NCBI GenBank assembly: GCA_964492485.1 | Contig: CAZBKM010000005.1 | Location: 74,028 to 138,027 of the forward strand | DNA: 64,000 nt | DNA from: UBA5336 sp964492485 | GTDB taxonomy: Bacteria > Pseudomonadota > Alphaproteobacteria > Caulobacterales > Hyphomonadaceae | Reading direction: 5' to 3' | In this document: piece after piece, positions 17,689-25,084 of the stretch | Layout of the letters: every line of letters starts with the position of its first letter | Numbering within the stretch: position 1 is the first letter of the stretch | The notes under the pieces: generated by a model | What the model was told of the DNA's origin: nothing | The model's database searches: none | The model's input: the letters and a program-made list of their open reading frames with translations, nothing else | Position numbers and translations under genes: made by a program

Positions 17689-17985
17689 ATGTCTTCGGTA
17701 AGTTTCAACCCCTACCAGGCCCTCAATTCCTCTGCTCTGGGCGATGCGGCGAAGCCTGCGGTCAAGACGGAGGATGCCGGCGCGAAAGTCGCCGAGGGCG
17801 TCTCCAACTTCAAGGCCGCCATCCAGGATGCCGAAAAGGCCGCCATGGACACTGCGGTGTCCGGCGCCGACCCGCATGCCATGGTTCAGGCGCTGGCGAA
17901 TGCGGAGATGGCGCTCGATACGGCGGTGACGATCCGCGACAAGGTGGTCGAGGCGTATCAGGAACTGCTGCGCATGCCGGTATAG
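17689..17985 (+). CDS. fliE: MS-ring/rod junction protein FliE
   Basis: 98-residue export substrate that joins the rod to the MS-ring. The C-terminal half is typical: GADPHAMVQALANAEMALDT and TIRDKVVEAYQELLRMPV. The start follows a GGGAG ribosome site. After fliE comes a 119-base non-coding gap before fliQ. Confidence 0.94.
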   Translation: MSSVSFNPYQALNSSALGDAAKPAVKTEDAGAKVAEGVSNFKAAIQDAEKAAMDTAVSGADPHAMVQALANAEMALDTAVTIRDKVVEAYQELLRMPV

Positions 17986-18104
17986 GCCACGCCGGGCGAT
18001 GATTCTGCCGTCGATGGCGGCACGGGCGATGTGCGGTCGGGGCAAGCCGTTATGAGGGGTCTGTCGGGGGACGGGCCGGGTCAGCACACCAGGAGGGGGA
18101 CGAC

Positions 18105-18368
18105 GTGTCCGAAGCCGAGATACTCGATGTCCTGCGCGCCCACATCTGGGGCGCCGTGATGATGGGGCTGCCGATCCTGGCGGCGACGCTGTTCCTGGGC
18201 TTTGCCATCGGCCTGGTGCAGGCGCTGACCTCGATCCAGGAGATGACCCTGACTTTCATTCCGAAGATCTTCGCAGTGGCCGTCGTGTTCCTGCTGTCTC
18301 TGGGCTACATGACGCGCATCGCGCTCGACCTGTTCAACAATCACGTCCTTCCCATGGTTGCGGGGTAG
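18105..18368 (+). CDS. fliQ: Flagellar export gate protein FliQ
   Basis: 87-residue membrane protein of the export gate. Two hydrophobic helices (about 15-38 and 50-75) surround the conserved LVQALTSIQEMTLTFIPKI segment. Translation starts at GTG 18105 behind AGGAGGGGG, a strong ribosome site. fliP, the third core gate gene, is not in the window. Confidence 0.95.
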   Translation: MSEAEILDVLRAHIWGAVMMGLPILAATLFLGFAIGLVQALTSIQEMTLTFIPKIFAVAVVFLLSLGYMTRIALDLFNNHVLPMVAG

Positions 18369-18374
18369 GAGGCG

Positions 18375-20450
18375 ATGCCCGCCCTGTCCTTCGACCTGTC
18401 GCGCCCGACGGCCCTGCTCGCGATCGGGCTGATGCTGGTAATCCTGGTGATGGTGCTTCCGGTGCCCGCCTGGGTCATGGACATCGGCCTGACCATTTCC
18501 TTTGCCTTCGCGATCCTGATCTTCACAACCACGATCTTCATCGAGAAACCGCTGGACTTTTCCTCATTCCCCAGCGTGCTGCTCGCCTCGCTGATCTTGC
18601 GGCTGTCGCTGAACGTGTCGTCGACAAAGCTGATCATCAGCGAGGGGCATACCGGGACCGATGCGGCCGGCGGGGTCATCGAGGGCTTCGCCATGTTCAT
18701 CATGGGCGGAAACCTGTTCGTCGGCCTGGTCGTCTTTGGTGTTCTGATCATCGTGAACTTCATGGTGATTACCCGGGGCGCGGGCCGCATGGCCGAGGTG
18801 GGAGCCCGCTTCGCCCTGGATGCCATGCCCGGCAAGCAGCTGGCCATCGATTCCGACCTTGCCGTCGGCGCGATCAGCCATGAGGAAGCCAAGCAGCGCA
18901 GGGCCAGGGAGCAGGAGGAGGCCGCCTTCCTTGGCTCGCTCGACGGCGCGTCGAAATTCGTCAAGGGCGATGCCATTGCGGGCCTGCTCATCACGGCGCT
19001 GAACCTGATTGCCGGGATCGGCTTCGGCCTGACGGTGCACCAGCTTTCCTTCTCGGAGGCGCTGGCGAACTATTCGATCCTCACCGTCGGTGACGGCCTC
19101 GTGTCACAGATCCCCGCCGTCATCGTGTCGGTCTCCGCCGCCCTGCTCCTGTCGAAGGGGCGTGACGAGGGCTCGATCGACCTGGCGCTCGGCAAGCAGC
19201 TTGCCGGGAATGCCTCTGCGCTCATGATCGTGGCCGGGATCCTCGCGGTCTTCGCGGTGGTGCCGGGCCTGCCCTTCATTCCGTTCATGCTGGCGGCGGG
19301 CGGCTTTGCGGCGGCCGGCTACATGATCCGCCAGGCCGCGCAGCGCCAGGCGACCGAGGTGGAGGCGCCGGCGGAGCCCGAACCGGGCAAGCCCCCCAGT
19401 ATCGGGGATGCCATACACGCGGACGAGATCCATCTGGAAGTGGCGCCAAACCTCGTCAGCATGGTGCTGGTCGGCGAAACCGGCTTCGAGAGCCGGATCG
19501 ACAAGATTCGGCGCTATATTGCGGAAGAGTACGGTTTCGTGCTGCCGCCGATCCGCATGACCGACAATCCGACCCTGGCGTCCAACGATTACCGTATCCG
19601 GATCCAGGGCGTGAAGGTCGATACGGGCAAGCTGCGTCCGGGCTGGGTTCTGGCGCTGATGGAGGATGACCAGCTTCCCCATCTCCAGGGCGAGAAGGTC
19701 CGTGAGCCGGTCTACAAGGCGGCCGCCCGCTGGCTCCCGGCCAGCAAGAAGCCGGAGCTCGCCGCCGCCGGTATTCCGGCTATCGACCCCATCGAGGTGC
19801 TGGCGACCCACATGCTGGAGACGATCCAGGCGAACTTCTCGCTTGTCTTCACCCGCATGGTGATGATGGACACGCTGGATGCCGTCACCCAGGTCAGCGA
19901 GCCGGAACGCGCGGCGTCAAACCAGCGATTCCTGGACGAGTACATTCCCGGCAAGGTGCCGCCCGAGATGTTGCTGTCTGTTTTGCGGGCGCTTCTGGAG
20001 GAGCGGGTTTCCATCCGCAACCTGTTCCTGATCGTCGAGACGATCGCCGAGGTGAAGTCCAATGTGTCCGGTGTGCCCCGAATCGTCGAACTGGTGCGCC
20101 AACGCTTGGCTTTCCAGATCGTGGACCGGCTGCAGGACGAGCAGGGCCGCCTGCCGCTGGTTCAGCTCTCCACCGAATGGGAGAAGCGGTTCAACGAATA
20201 CGAGATCACCAATGACAGCGGCGGGTCCGACATCGCGCTGCCACCGGAGCTGTTTGGGGAATTGACCTCCTCGGTCCAGAAGAAGCTGAACGAGGTCGCC
20301 AAGAAGGGCATCAATGCTGCCGTCGCGACGTCGGCCCGACGGCGCCGGTTCCTGCAGACCGTGCTTTCCAGCAGCGGCGTGCGCAACGCGGTGCTCGCCT
20401 ATGAGGAAATCGGCGCGAAGACCAAGCCTTACATCATCGGAGTGGTGTGA
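18375..20450 (+). CDS. flhA: Flagellar export apparatus protein FlhA
   Basis: Large gate subunit and proton channel of the flagellar export system. 691 residues: eight membrane helices in about the first 320 (FHIPEP-type sequences such as FSSFPSVLLASLILRLSLNV, GDAIAGLLITALNLIAGIGF and GDGLVSQIPAVIVSVSAALL), then a cytoplasmic substrate-docking domain to the C-terminus. Length and layout are normal. It starts six bases after fliQ and overlaps fliR by one base, so fliQ-flhA-fliR-flhB-fliJ is one transcription unit. Confidence 0.97.
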   Translation: MPALSFDLSRPTALLAIGLMLVILVMVLPVPAWVMDIGLTISFAFAILIFTTTIFIEKPLDFSSFPSVLLASLILRLSLNVSSTKLIISEGHTGTDAAGGVIEGFAMFIMGGNLFVGLVVFGVLIIVNFMVITRGAGRMAEVGARFALDAMPGKQLAIDSDLAVGAISHEEAKQRRAREQEEAAFLGSLDGASKFVKGDAIAGLLITALNLIAGIGFGLTVHQLSFSEALANYSILTVGDGLVSQIPAVIVSVSAALLLSKGRDEGSIDLALGKQLAGNASALMIVAGILAVFAVVPGLPFIPFMLAAGGFAAAGYMIRQAAQRQATEVEAPAEPEPGKPPSIGDAIHADEIHLEVAPNLVSMVLVGETGFESRIDKIRRYIAEEYGFVLPPIRMTDNPTLASNDYRIRIQGVKVDTGKLRPGWVLALMEDDQLPHLQGEKVREPVYKAAARWLPASKKPELAAAGIPAIDPIEVLATHMLETIQANFSLVFTRMVMMDTLDAVTQVSEPERAASNQRFLDEYIPGKVPPEMLLSVLRALLEERVSIRNLFLIVETIAEVKSNVSGVPRIVELVRQRLAFQIVDRLQDEQGRLPLVQLSTEWEKRFNEYEITNDSGGSDIALPPELFGELTSSVQKKLNEVAKKGINAAVATSARRRRFLQTVLSSSGVRNAVLAYEEIGAKTKPYIIGVV

Positions 20451-21205
20451 TGGAGGGGCTCGCGCCCCTTCTGACCGAACTGGAACCCTGGGTGGCAACG
20501 TTCATGGCGCTGGTAGCGCGTCTGTCGCTCGTGGTGTTCTTCCTGCCTGGGATCGGGGAACAGACGGTCCCCGTTCGGGTCCGGCTGGCCATGCTGATCG
20601 CCACCGCAGCGGTGCTGACGGCCAACGGCGTCATCGAGCCGCCCTCGCTGCGCCCCTTCGCCGGCTATCTGGGCCTGCTGGTCACGGAACTCGTCATCGG
20701 GTTCTTCCTCGGGGCAACGGTGCGTCTGTCGATCTGGATGCTTTCGACGGCAGGGTCGGTGATCGCCCAGTCCATCGGCCTGGCGCAGTTTCTCGGCGTC
20801 GCCCTGGAGACCGAAGCGCAGACCTTCACGTCCAATCTCCTGGCCATGGCCGGTGCGGCGATCCTGCTCACGGCCAATTTTCATGTGCATGTGATTTCGG
20901 GCCTGATCCGCCTGTATCAGGACGTGCCGGTGGGGGCTCTGGCCCAGGTGAATCTCGAATTCCTGATCCAGGGATTCTACGAGGCGTTCAGCTACGGATT
21001 GCTGCTGGCCTGGCCGTTCGTGGTCATTCACCTGCTCTACAACATCGCGCTGGGCTTCATCAACAAGGCGCTGCCACAGCTCATGGTGGCATTCGTCGGT
21101 GCGCCATTCCTCGTCGGGGCCGGCACGTTCTTCCTGGCGCTGTCGGTGACCGCAATGCTCCTAGTCTGGAAGGACCGGGCGCTGCAGGTGATCGGGTGGA
21201 TGTGA
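20450..21205 (+). CDS. fliR: Flagellar export gate protein FliR
   Basis: 251-residue, six- or seven-helix membrane protein of the export gate. The family sequence ARLSLVVFFLPGIGEQTVPV opens the protein, followed by LGLLVTELVIGFFLGATVRL and AQFLGVALETEAQTFTSNLL. Coupled to flhA through TGATG; flhB starts six bases after its stop. Confidence 0.95.
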   Translation: MEGLAPLLTELEPWVATFMALVARLSLVVFFLPGIGEQTVPVRVRLAMLIATAAVLTANGVIEPPSLRPFAGYLGLLVTELVIGFFLGATVRLSIWMLSTAGSVIAQSIGLAQFLGVALETEAQTFTSNLLAMAGAAILLTANFHVHVISGLIRLYQDVPVGALAQVNLEFLIQGFYEAFSYGLLLAWPFVVIHLLYNIALGFINKALPQLMVAFVGAPFLVGAGTFFLALSVTAMLLVWKDRALQVIGWM

Positions 21206-21211
21206 GGCGCC

Positions 21212-22309
21212 ATGGCGGAAGAGAACCAGAGCGGTGGCGGTGAGAAGGAATTCGAGGCCACGGAGCACAAGCGCCAGGAGGCGCGCCGCCAGGGGAATGT
21301 CGCCCAGTCGAAGGAGTTCAACACCCTTGCCCTCTTCCTGGGTATACTCGGCGGGGCCTTCATGTTCCGCGCCTTCGCGGGTGCGGCGCTGTTCAACGAC
21401 TTTTCCGCGCTTCTCTACCACAGCGACCGGTTCGCTGCCGATGCGTTCGACGCGGGCGGCGCGAATCTGATCGGCCTGGTGCAGGATGTGATCCTGGCCA
21501 TGGTTCCGCTCCTGCTCGGGCTTGCCGTCTCGGTCCTGATCGCGCTGGTGGTTCAGCGCGGCGTGGCCTTCTCGGTGGAGAAGATCAAGCCGAAGGCGGA
21601 CAATCTCAATCCCGTGGAGAACATCAAGAAGCGCTATGGTGCCAAGGGATTCACGGACTTCCTGAAGGACACGGCGAAGATGCTGTTCGCGGGCCTGATC
21701 GCGACGGTGTTCCTGATCCAGTTCGCGCGCGACTATTATGCCAGCAGCGCCCTGCAGGTCGGCCAGTTTGCCGGTTTCACCTTCCGCCAGACCCTGAACA
21801 TGATCATCGCCTACTGCGTCTTCCAGGCTGTGCTGGCTGCGATCGACCTGCCGCTGCAACAGCAACTCCACGCCAATCGGCTGAAGATGACCCGCGAGGA
21901 GATCAAGAAGGAAAGCAAGCAGAACGAGGGCGACCCCCAGCTGAAACAGTCGCGCCGCCAGAAGGCGTCGCAAATGTCGCGCGGCCAGATGATCAAGAAC
22001 GTCCCCGACGCCACGGTGGTCATGGTCAACCCGGAACACTATGCCGTGGCGCTGAAATGGGATCCGGATGGCGATCGCGCGCCCGTCTGCATCGCCAAGG
22101 GAGTCGACCATCTTGCCGCCCGCATTCGCGAGGTCGCCCTGGCCAACAACATTCCGATCTACAGGGATCCGCCCGCGGCCCGGTCGATCTACGCCCTGGT
22201 GGACATTGATGAAGAGATCCACCCGCAACACTTCGCGGCGGTGGCCGCCGCCATCCAGTTCGTCGACCGCGTCCGAAAGCAGATGGAGGCACCGCATGGC
22301 CAGGTCTGA
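21212..22309 (+). CDS. flhB: Flagellar export switch protein FlhB, with NPEH cleavage motif
   Basis: Controls the change of export substrate from rod/hook to filament type. 365 residues: N-terminal charged EKEFEATEHKRQEARRQGNV, four membrane helices (about 28-210), and the cytoplasmic FlhBC domain. The autocleavage site is at residues 273-276 and reads NPEH in the context VVMVNPEHYAVALKW; most FlhB proteins have NPTH. The Asn-Pro pair where cleavage occurs is kept. The last 14 bases overlap the FliJ-like gene. Confidence 0.96.
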   Translation: MAEENQSGGGEKEFEATEHKRQEARRQGNVAQSKEFNTLALFLGILGGAFMFRAFAGAALFNDFSALLYHSDRFAADAFDAGGANLIGLVQDVILAMVPLLLGLAVSVLIALVVQRGVAFSVEKIKPKADNLNPVENIKKRYGAKGFTDFLKDTAKMLFAGLIATVFLIQFARDYYASSALQVGQFAGFTFRQTLNMIIAYCVFQAVLAAIDLPLQQQLHANRLKMTREEIKKESKQNEGDPQLKQSRRQKASQMSRGQMIKNVPDATVVMVNPEHYAVALKWDPDGDRAPVCIAKGVDHLAARIREVALANNIPIYRDPPAARSIYALVDIDEEIHPQHFAAVAAAIQFVDRVRKQMEAPHGQV

Positions 22310-22625
22310 TGCCGTGCTGCAGCGCCTGGTCGCGCTGAAGCGCCAGGCTGCGGAGCAGTCCGTACTCGCCCTGCAGCAGCGGGTTCGCCAGGCCGAGGCG
22401 GCCCTCGGCGAGGCGGTGGCGCGACTGGATGCGACCGACAGCGAGCACCTCGACTTCACGCTGCGCAAGCTCGCCCATCAGCAGGGTCATATCCGCAAGG
22501 CCCTGGCCGACATCGAGGCCCAGCGTCGCGCAGTCGAGGAGACGCGCAGCCATCTGGGTGAAGCGGAAACCGCGCTGCGCCGGGCGCTCCACGCCGAGGA
22601 ACGCCTTGCGGCGAGACGGTCTTAA
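22296..22625 (+). CDS. FliJ-like coiled-coil export protein
   Basis: 109-residue protein predicted to be one long antiparallel coiled coil, as in FliJ, the FliI-associated stalk that couples ATPase and gate. Start ATG 22296 (MARSDAVLQRLVALKRQAAE) lies within the 3' end of flhB. Alanine, glutamate, arginine and leucine dominate and no membrane segment is present. FliJ sequences are poorly conserved, so the call rests on coiled-coil character, size and location after flhB. Confidence 0.6.
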   Translation: MARSDAVLQRLVALKRQAAEQSVLALQQRVRQAEAALGEAVARLDATDSEHLDFTLRKLAHQQGHIRKALADIEAQRRAVEETRSHLGEAETALRRALHAEERLAARRS

Positions 22626-22632
22626 GGCGGCC

Positions 22633-22669
22633 GGGCGACCTTTTCTCAAGCAGGTCGTCTTCGCCCTTT
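22633..22669 (+). terminator. Possible terminator after the export-gate operon
   Basis: GGGC and CGACC pair with GGTCG and GCCC around a 12-base loop (with a four-base bulge), then TTTG. It lies just after the FliJ-like stop. A moderate intrinsic terminator. Confidence 0.4.
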
Positions 22670-22805
22670 GTTCGCGGGCGCTCGCTTGAAGTGGCTTCGG
22701 CCGGGGCCCATTTATCGGTCAAGCCAGTCGGGCATTTCGCGGGATCGCCGCCAGCGGGGTCTCATCCGACCGGCGCCAATCCTGTCTCATTAGGAGGGAT
22801 AAGGC

Positions 22806-23057
22806 ATGCACAATGAAAGCCAGAGCCGGGTGACCTTCGAACAGTTCGAAGCCGCCAATCTCGTCTACATCCGTCCCATCGACGAAGGCGAGCTGAACCA
22901 GATCCTGCCGCCAAATGCGCTGGATGAACTCAACGACACGCAGAACCTCTTTGCCGTCCACGACTCAAGGGGTCAGCGGATCGCAATCGTCGAGGGTCGG
23001 GAGGCGGCGTTCGAGGCGGCGAGGGCCAACAACCTCAAGCCCGCCAGCCTGCATTAG
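22806..23057 (+). CDS. DUF1150 family small protein
   Basis: 83-residue protein of an alphaproteobacterial family usually found beside a small heat-shock gene; function unknown. The core FEQFEAANLVYIRPIDEGEL and the closing IVEGREAAFEAARANNLKP are characteristic. It has a near-perfect AGGAGG ribosome site eight bases before the ATG and stands alone here, with no Hsp20 gene adjacent. 180 bases of non-coding sequence separate it from the flagellar operon. Confidence 0.8.
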   Translation: MHNESQSRVTFEQFEAANLVYIRPIDEGELNQILPPNALDELNDTQNLFAVHDSRGQRIAIVEGREAAFEAARANNLKPASLH

Positions 23058-23082
23058 GGACCCGCAGACCGCTTAACGGGTC

Positions 23083-23133
23083 TAAAGCATTTTCGAGCGA
23101 AGTGGGCACCGGTTCACGTTAAGAAAATGCTCA
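23083..23133. repeat. R1 palindromic repeat, single copy
   Basis: Core GCGAAGTGGGCACCGGTTC at about 23097-23115 between arms AGCATTTT (23086-23093) and AAAATGCT (23124-23131), which are perfect inverted copies. The same core occurs at 47.9-48.0 kb with different but again self-complementary arms. Confidence 0.8.
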
Positions 23134-23146
23134 AAAACAAGAACAT

Positions 23147-23227
23147 AGCGCATCTTCACTGACTCCGATTGACTTGAAGATGCGCTAGCCGATCCGCGGC
23201 GGCGCCTTTCTCAAAGGGCGCCGCCGC
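23147..23227. terminator. Two strong inverted repeats between DUF1150 gene and trmD
   Basis: First hairpin: AGCGCATCTTCA (23147-23158) and TGAAGATGCGCT (23175-23186), perfect over 12 bases with a 16-base loop. Second: GCGGCGGCGCC (23196-23206) and GGCGCCGCCGC (23217-23227), perfect over 11 bases. The second is a likely terminator or leader structure before trmD. No gene occupies 23058-23291. Confidence 0.55.
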
Positions 23228-23291
23228 TTGCATTTGACGGCAAGGCACGCCTAGAGACGCCATGTTGCCAGCCTGCCGCGAAAGTCCGTCC

Positions 23292-24017
23292 ATGTTCGCC
23301 GCAACCTGCCTGACCCTGTTTCCGGATGCGTTTCCGGGCGTTCTTGGCGTGTCGGTCCTGGAGCGCGCCCGCGAAGGCGGCCTCTGGTCGCTGGAAACGC
23401 TGGACATCCGGGATTTTTCGAATCATAAGCACCGATCCGTCGACGACACGCCCGCTGGGGGTGGCGCAGGTATGGTGTTGCGCCCTGATGTGGCGGCGGC
23501 GGCGGTGGATGCGGTTCCCCTGAACGGGCGGCCGCTGCTATATCCGAGCCCTCGGGGCGCTCCGCTGACCCAGTGCCGCGTCAGAGACCTGTCGCAGGGA
23601 CCTGGCGTCGTCGTGTTTTGCGGACGGTTCGAGGGGTTGGACCAGCGTGCGATCGACGCGCGCGGCATGGAAGAGTTTTCGCTGGGCGACTTTGTGCTCG
23701 CCGGCGGCGAAGTGGCGGCACAGGCGCTGATCGAGGCGTGCGTGCGCCTGCTTCCAGGGGTCGCGGGCAATCGCGCATCGCTGGAGGAGGAGAGTTTCGA
23801 GGGCGGATTGCTCGAATACCCTCAGTACACGCGCCCGCGTGTCTGGGAGGGCCGGGAAATCCCGCCCGCTCTGCTGTCAGGCGATCATGCACGCATCGCC
23901 GCCTGGCGGCGGGCGCAACAGGAAGAGATCACACGGGCAAGGCGGCCAGACCTCTGGCGGTCCCATGCCCAGGACAGGAACCAGCGAGCGTCGGAGACGG
24001 ACGATGAACGTGATTGA
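23292..24017 (+). CDS. trmD: tRNA (guanine-37-N1)-methyltransferase TrmD
   Basis: Methylates G37 next to the anticodon, using S-adenosylmethionine, to prevent frameshifting. Knotted SPOUT fold: FAATCLTLFPDAFPGVLGVS at the N-terminus, DDTPAGGGAGMVLRPD, GRFEGLDQRAIDARGMEEFS and LGDFVLAGGEVAAQALIEA. ATG 23292 is chosen because family similarity begins there; ATG 23262, ten codons upstream in frame, is possible. The 3' end overlaps rplS by 14 bases. In many alphaproteobacteria rpsP and rimM precede trmD; here they do not. Confidence 0.95.
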   Translation: MFAATCLTLFPDAFPGVLGVSVLERAREGGLWSLETLDIRDFSNHKHRSVDDTPAGGGAGMVLRPDVAAAAVDAVPLNGRPLLYPSPRGAPLTQCRVRDLSQGPGVVVFCGRFEGLDQRAIDARGMEEFSLGDFVLAGGEVAAQALIEACVRLLPGVAGNRASLEEESFEGGLLEYPQYTRPRVWEGREIPPALLSGDHARIAAWRRAQQEEITRARRPDLWRSHAQDRNQRASETDDERD

Positions 24018-24555
24018 GCAAATCGAGGCCGAGGAAATGGCCCGCCTCACCCAGGACCGCCCCATTCCGGATTTCTCGCCGGGCGACACGCTGTCGGTGA
24101 ATGTCCGCATCCGGGAGGGCGACCGCGAGCGGGTCCAGCGTTTCGAGGGTGTCTGCATCGCCCGGGCGGGTGCCGGCCTGCACGAGAATTTCACCGTCCG
24201 GAAGATCTCCTTCGGCGAGGGGGTCGAGCGGGTCTTCCCGGTCTATTCGCCTTTGATCGAGTCGATCGAGGTCAAGCGCAAGGGCTATGTCCGCCGGGCC
24301 AAGCTCTATTACCTGCGCAACCGTCGCGGCAAATCCGCCCGGATTTCCGAGCGCACGACCGGTCACGGCATGGAGACCCAGGAAACCACCGTCTCCAAGA
24401 CCGAGAAGAAGCGCCAACGCATGGCGGACCGGGCAACGCGGCGCGAAGAGGCGGCAAAAGCGCGCGAGGATGCGGATCGCGCCAGAGCGGCCGAGGCCGA
24501 GGCGGCAGCCGCCGAGGCAGAGGCCGCGTCCGGGGACACCTCCGACGAGGCCTAG
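24004..24555 (+). CDS. rplS: Ribosomal protein L19 with long C-terminal tail
   Basis: 50S protein at the subunit interface. Start ATG 24004 (MNVIEQIEAEEMAR). Residues 1-120 match L19, including DFSPGDTLSVNVRIREGDRE and RVFPVYSPLIESIEVKRKG. From about residue 125 the protein runs on for some 60 residues of Lys/Arg then Ala/Glu-rich, probably helical or disordered sequence, making 183 residues against roughly 115-130 usual. Such tails occur in some alphaproteobacteria. Confidence 0.96.
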   Translation: MNVIEQIEAEEMARLTQDRPIPDFSPGDTLSVNVRIREGDRERVQRFEGVCIARAGAGLHENFTVRKISFGEGVERVFPVYSPLIESIEVKRKGYVRRAKLYYLRNRRGKSARISERTTGHGMETQETTVSKTEKKRQRMADRATRREEAAKAREDADRARAAEAEAAAAEAEAASGDTSDEA

Positions 24556-24570
24556 GATCGGGCCGGGCCT

Positions 24571-25047
24571 GTGGTCCAGCGTCGCCGCCACCCGTATTGG
24601 TTGCGTCGGGCCGGAACGCTGGTGGCCACGCTGATGCTTTCGTCCTGCGGAGAGCTGGACACGCCGGCGGGATCGCACCCTGCGCCCTGCCGTCCGGCCG
24701 GCACGGCGCCGGCCACTCTGCGTATCGCGGAGTTGGATGTTCCCGCTGAGCGCCTCGAGGTGGAGATTCGCCCTGGCGCCGCCGGGGAGGGTTACGCGGT
24801 CCATATCCAGCTCGATGTCGAGGCGGCGGCCCAACTGGCGCAGATGACGCGCTACGCCGTGGGCAAGACCCTTCCGGTTCGCGTGGGCGACGAGGTCCTC
24901 ATGGAGCCCGTGGTCCAGGCGCCGATTCTCGACGGTGACCTGCTGCTTGCGGGTCACTTCACCCGAAGCCGGGCCGAGGCCATAGCCCAAGCCCTGGCGC
25001 CACCGTGCAAGGTGGAGGCACAGACCCCTTCCGGACCACGCCGATGA
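24571..25047 (+). CDS. Lipoprotein with a SecD P1-head-like domain
   Basis: 158 residues from GTG 24571. A basic N-terminus leads into a hydrophobic stretch ending MLSSC, a lipobox with Cys26. Residues about 78-145 resemble the periplasmic P1 head of SecD: a strand, then AAAQLAQMTRYAVGKTLPV, a beta hairpin with DEVLMEPVVQAPIL, then LAGHFTRSRAEAIAQAL. No channel or RND membrane part is present, so it is a stand-alone version. It sits between rplS and miaB on the same strand. Role unknown; binding a translocon or an envelope partner is speculation. Confidence 0.62.
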   Translation: MVQRRRHPYWLRRAGTLVATLMLSSCGELDTPAGSHPAPCRPAGTAPATLRIAELDVPAERLEVEIRPGAAGEGYAVHIQLDVEAAAQLAQMTRYAVGKTLPVRVGDEVLMEPVVQAPILDGDLLLAGHFTRSRAEAIAQALAPPCKVEAQTPSGPRR

Positions 25048-25084
25048 CTCGCATTTCAACCTGGATTCGGGCATAGACGCTGGG

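Noticed and set aside
18029..18046. Sigma-54-like GGCACG...GTGC before fliQ
   Set aside because: The GG and GC elements are 12 bases apart instead of 10, and the TTGC part is missing.
23262..23291. Earlier ATG of trmD
   Set aside because: Possible, but the ten extra residues do not fit the family N-terminus; kept as an alternative only.
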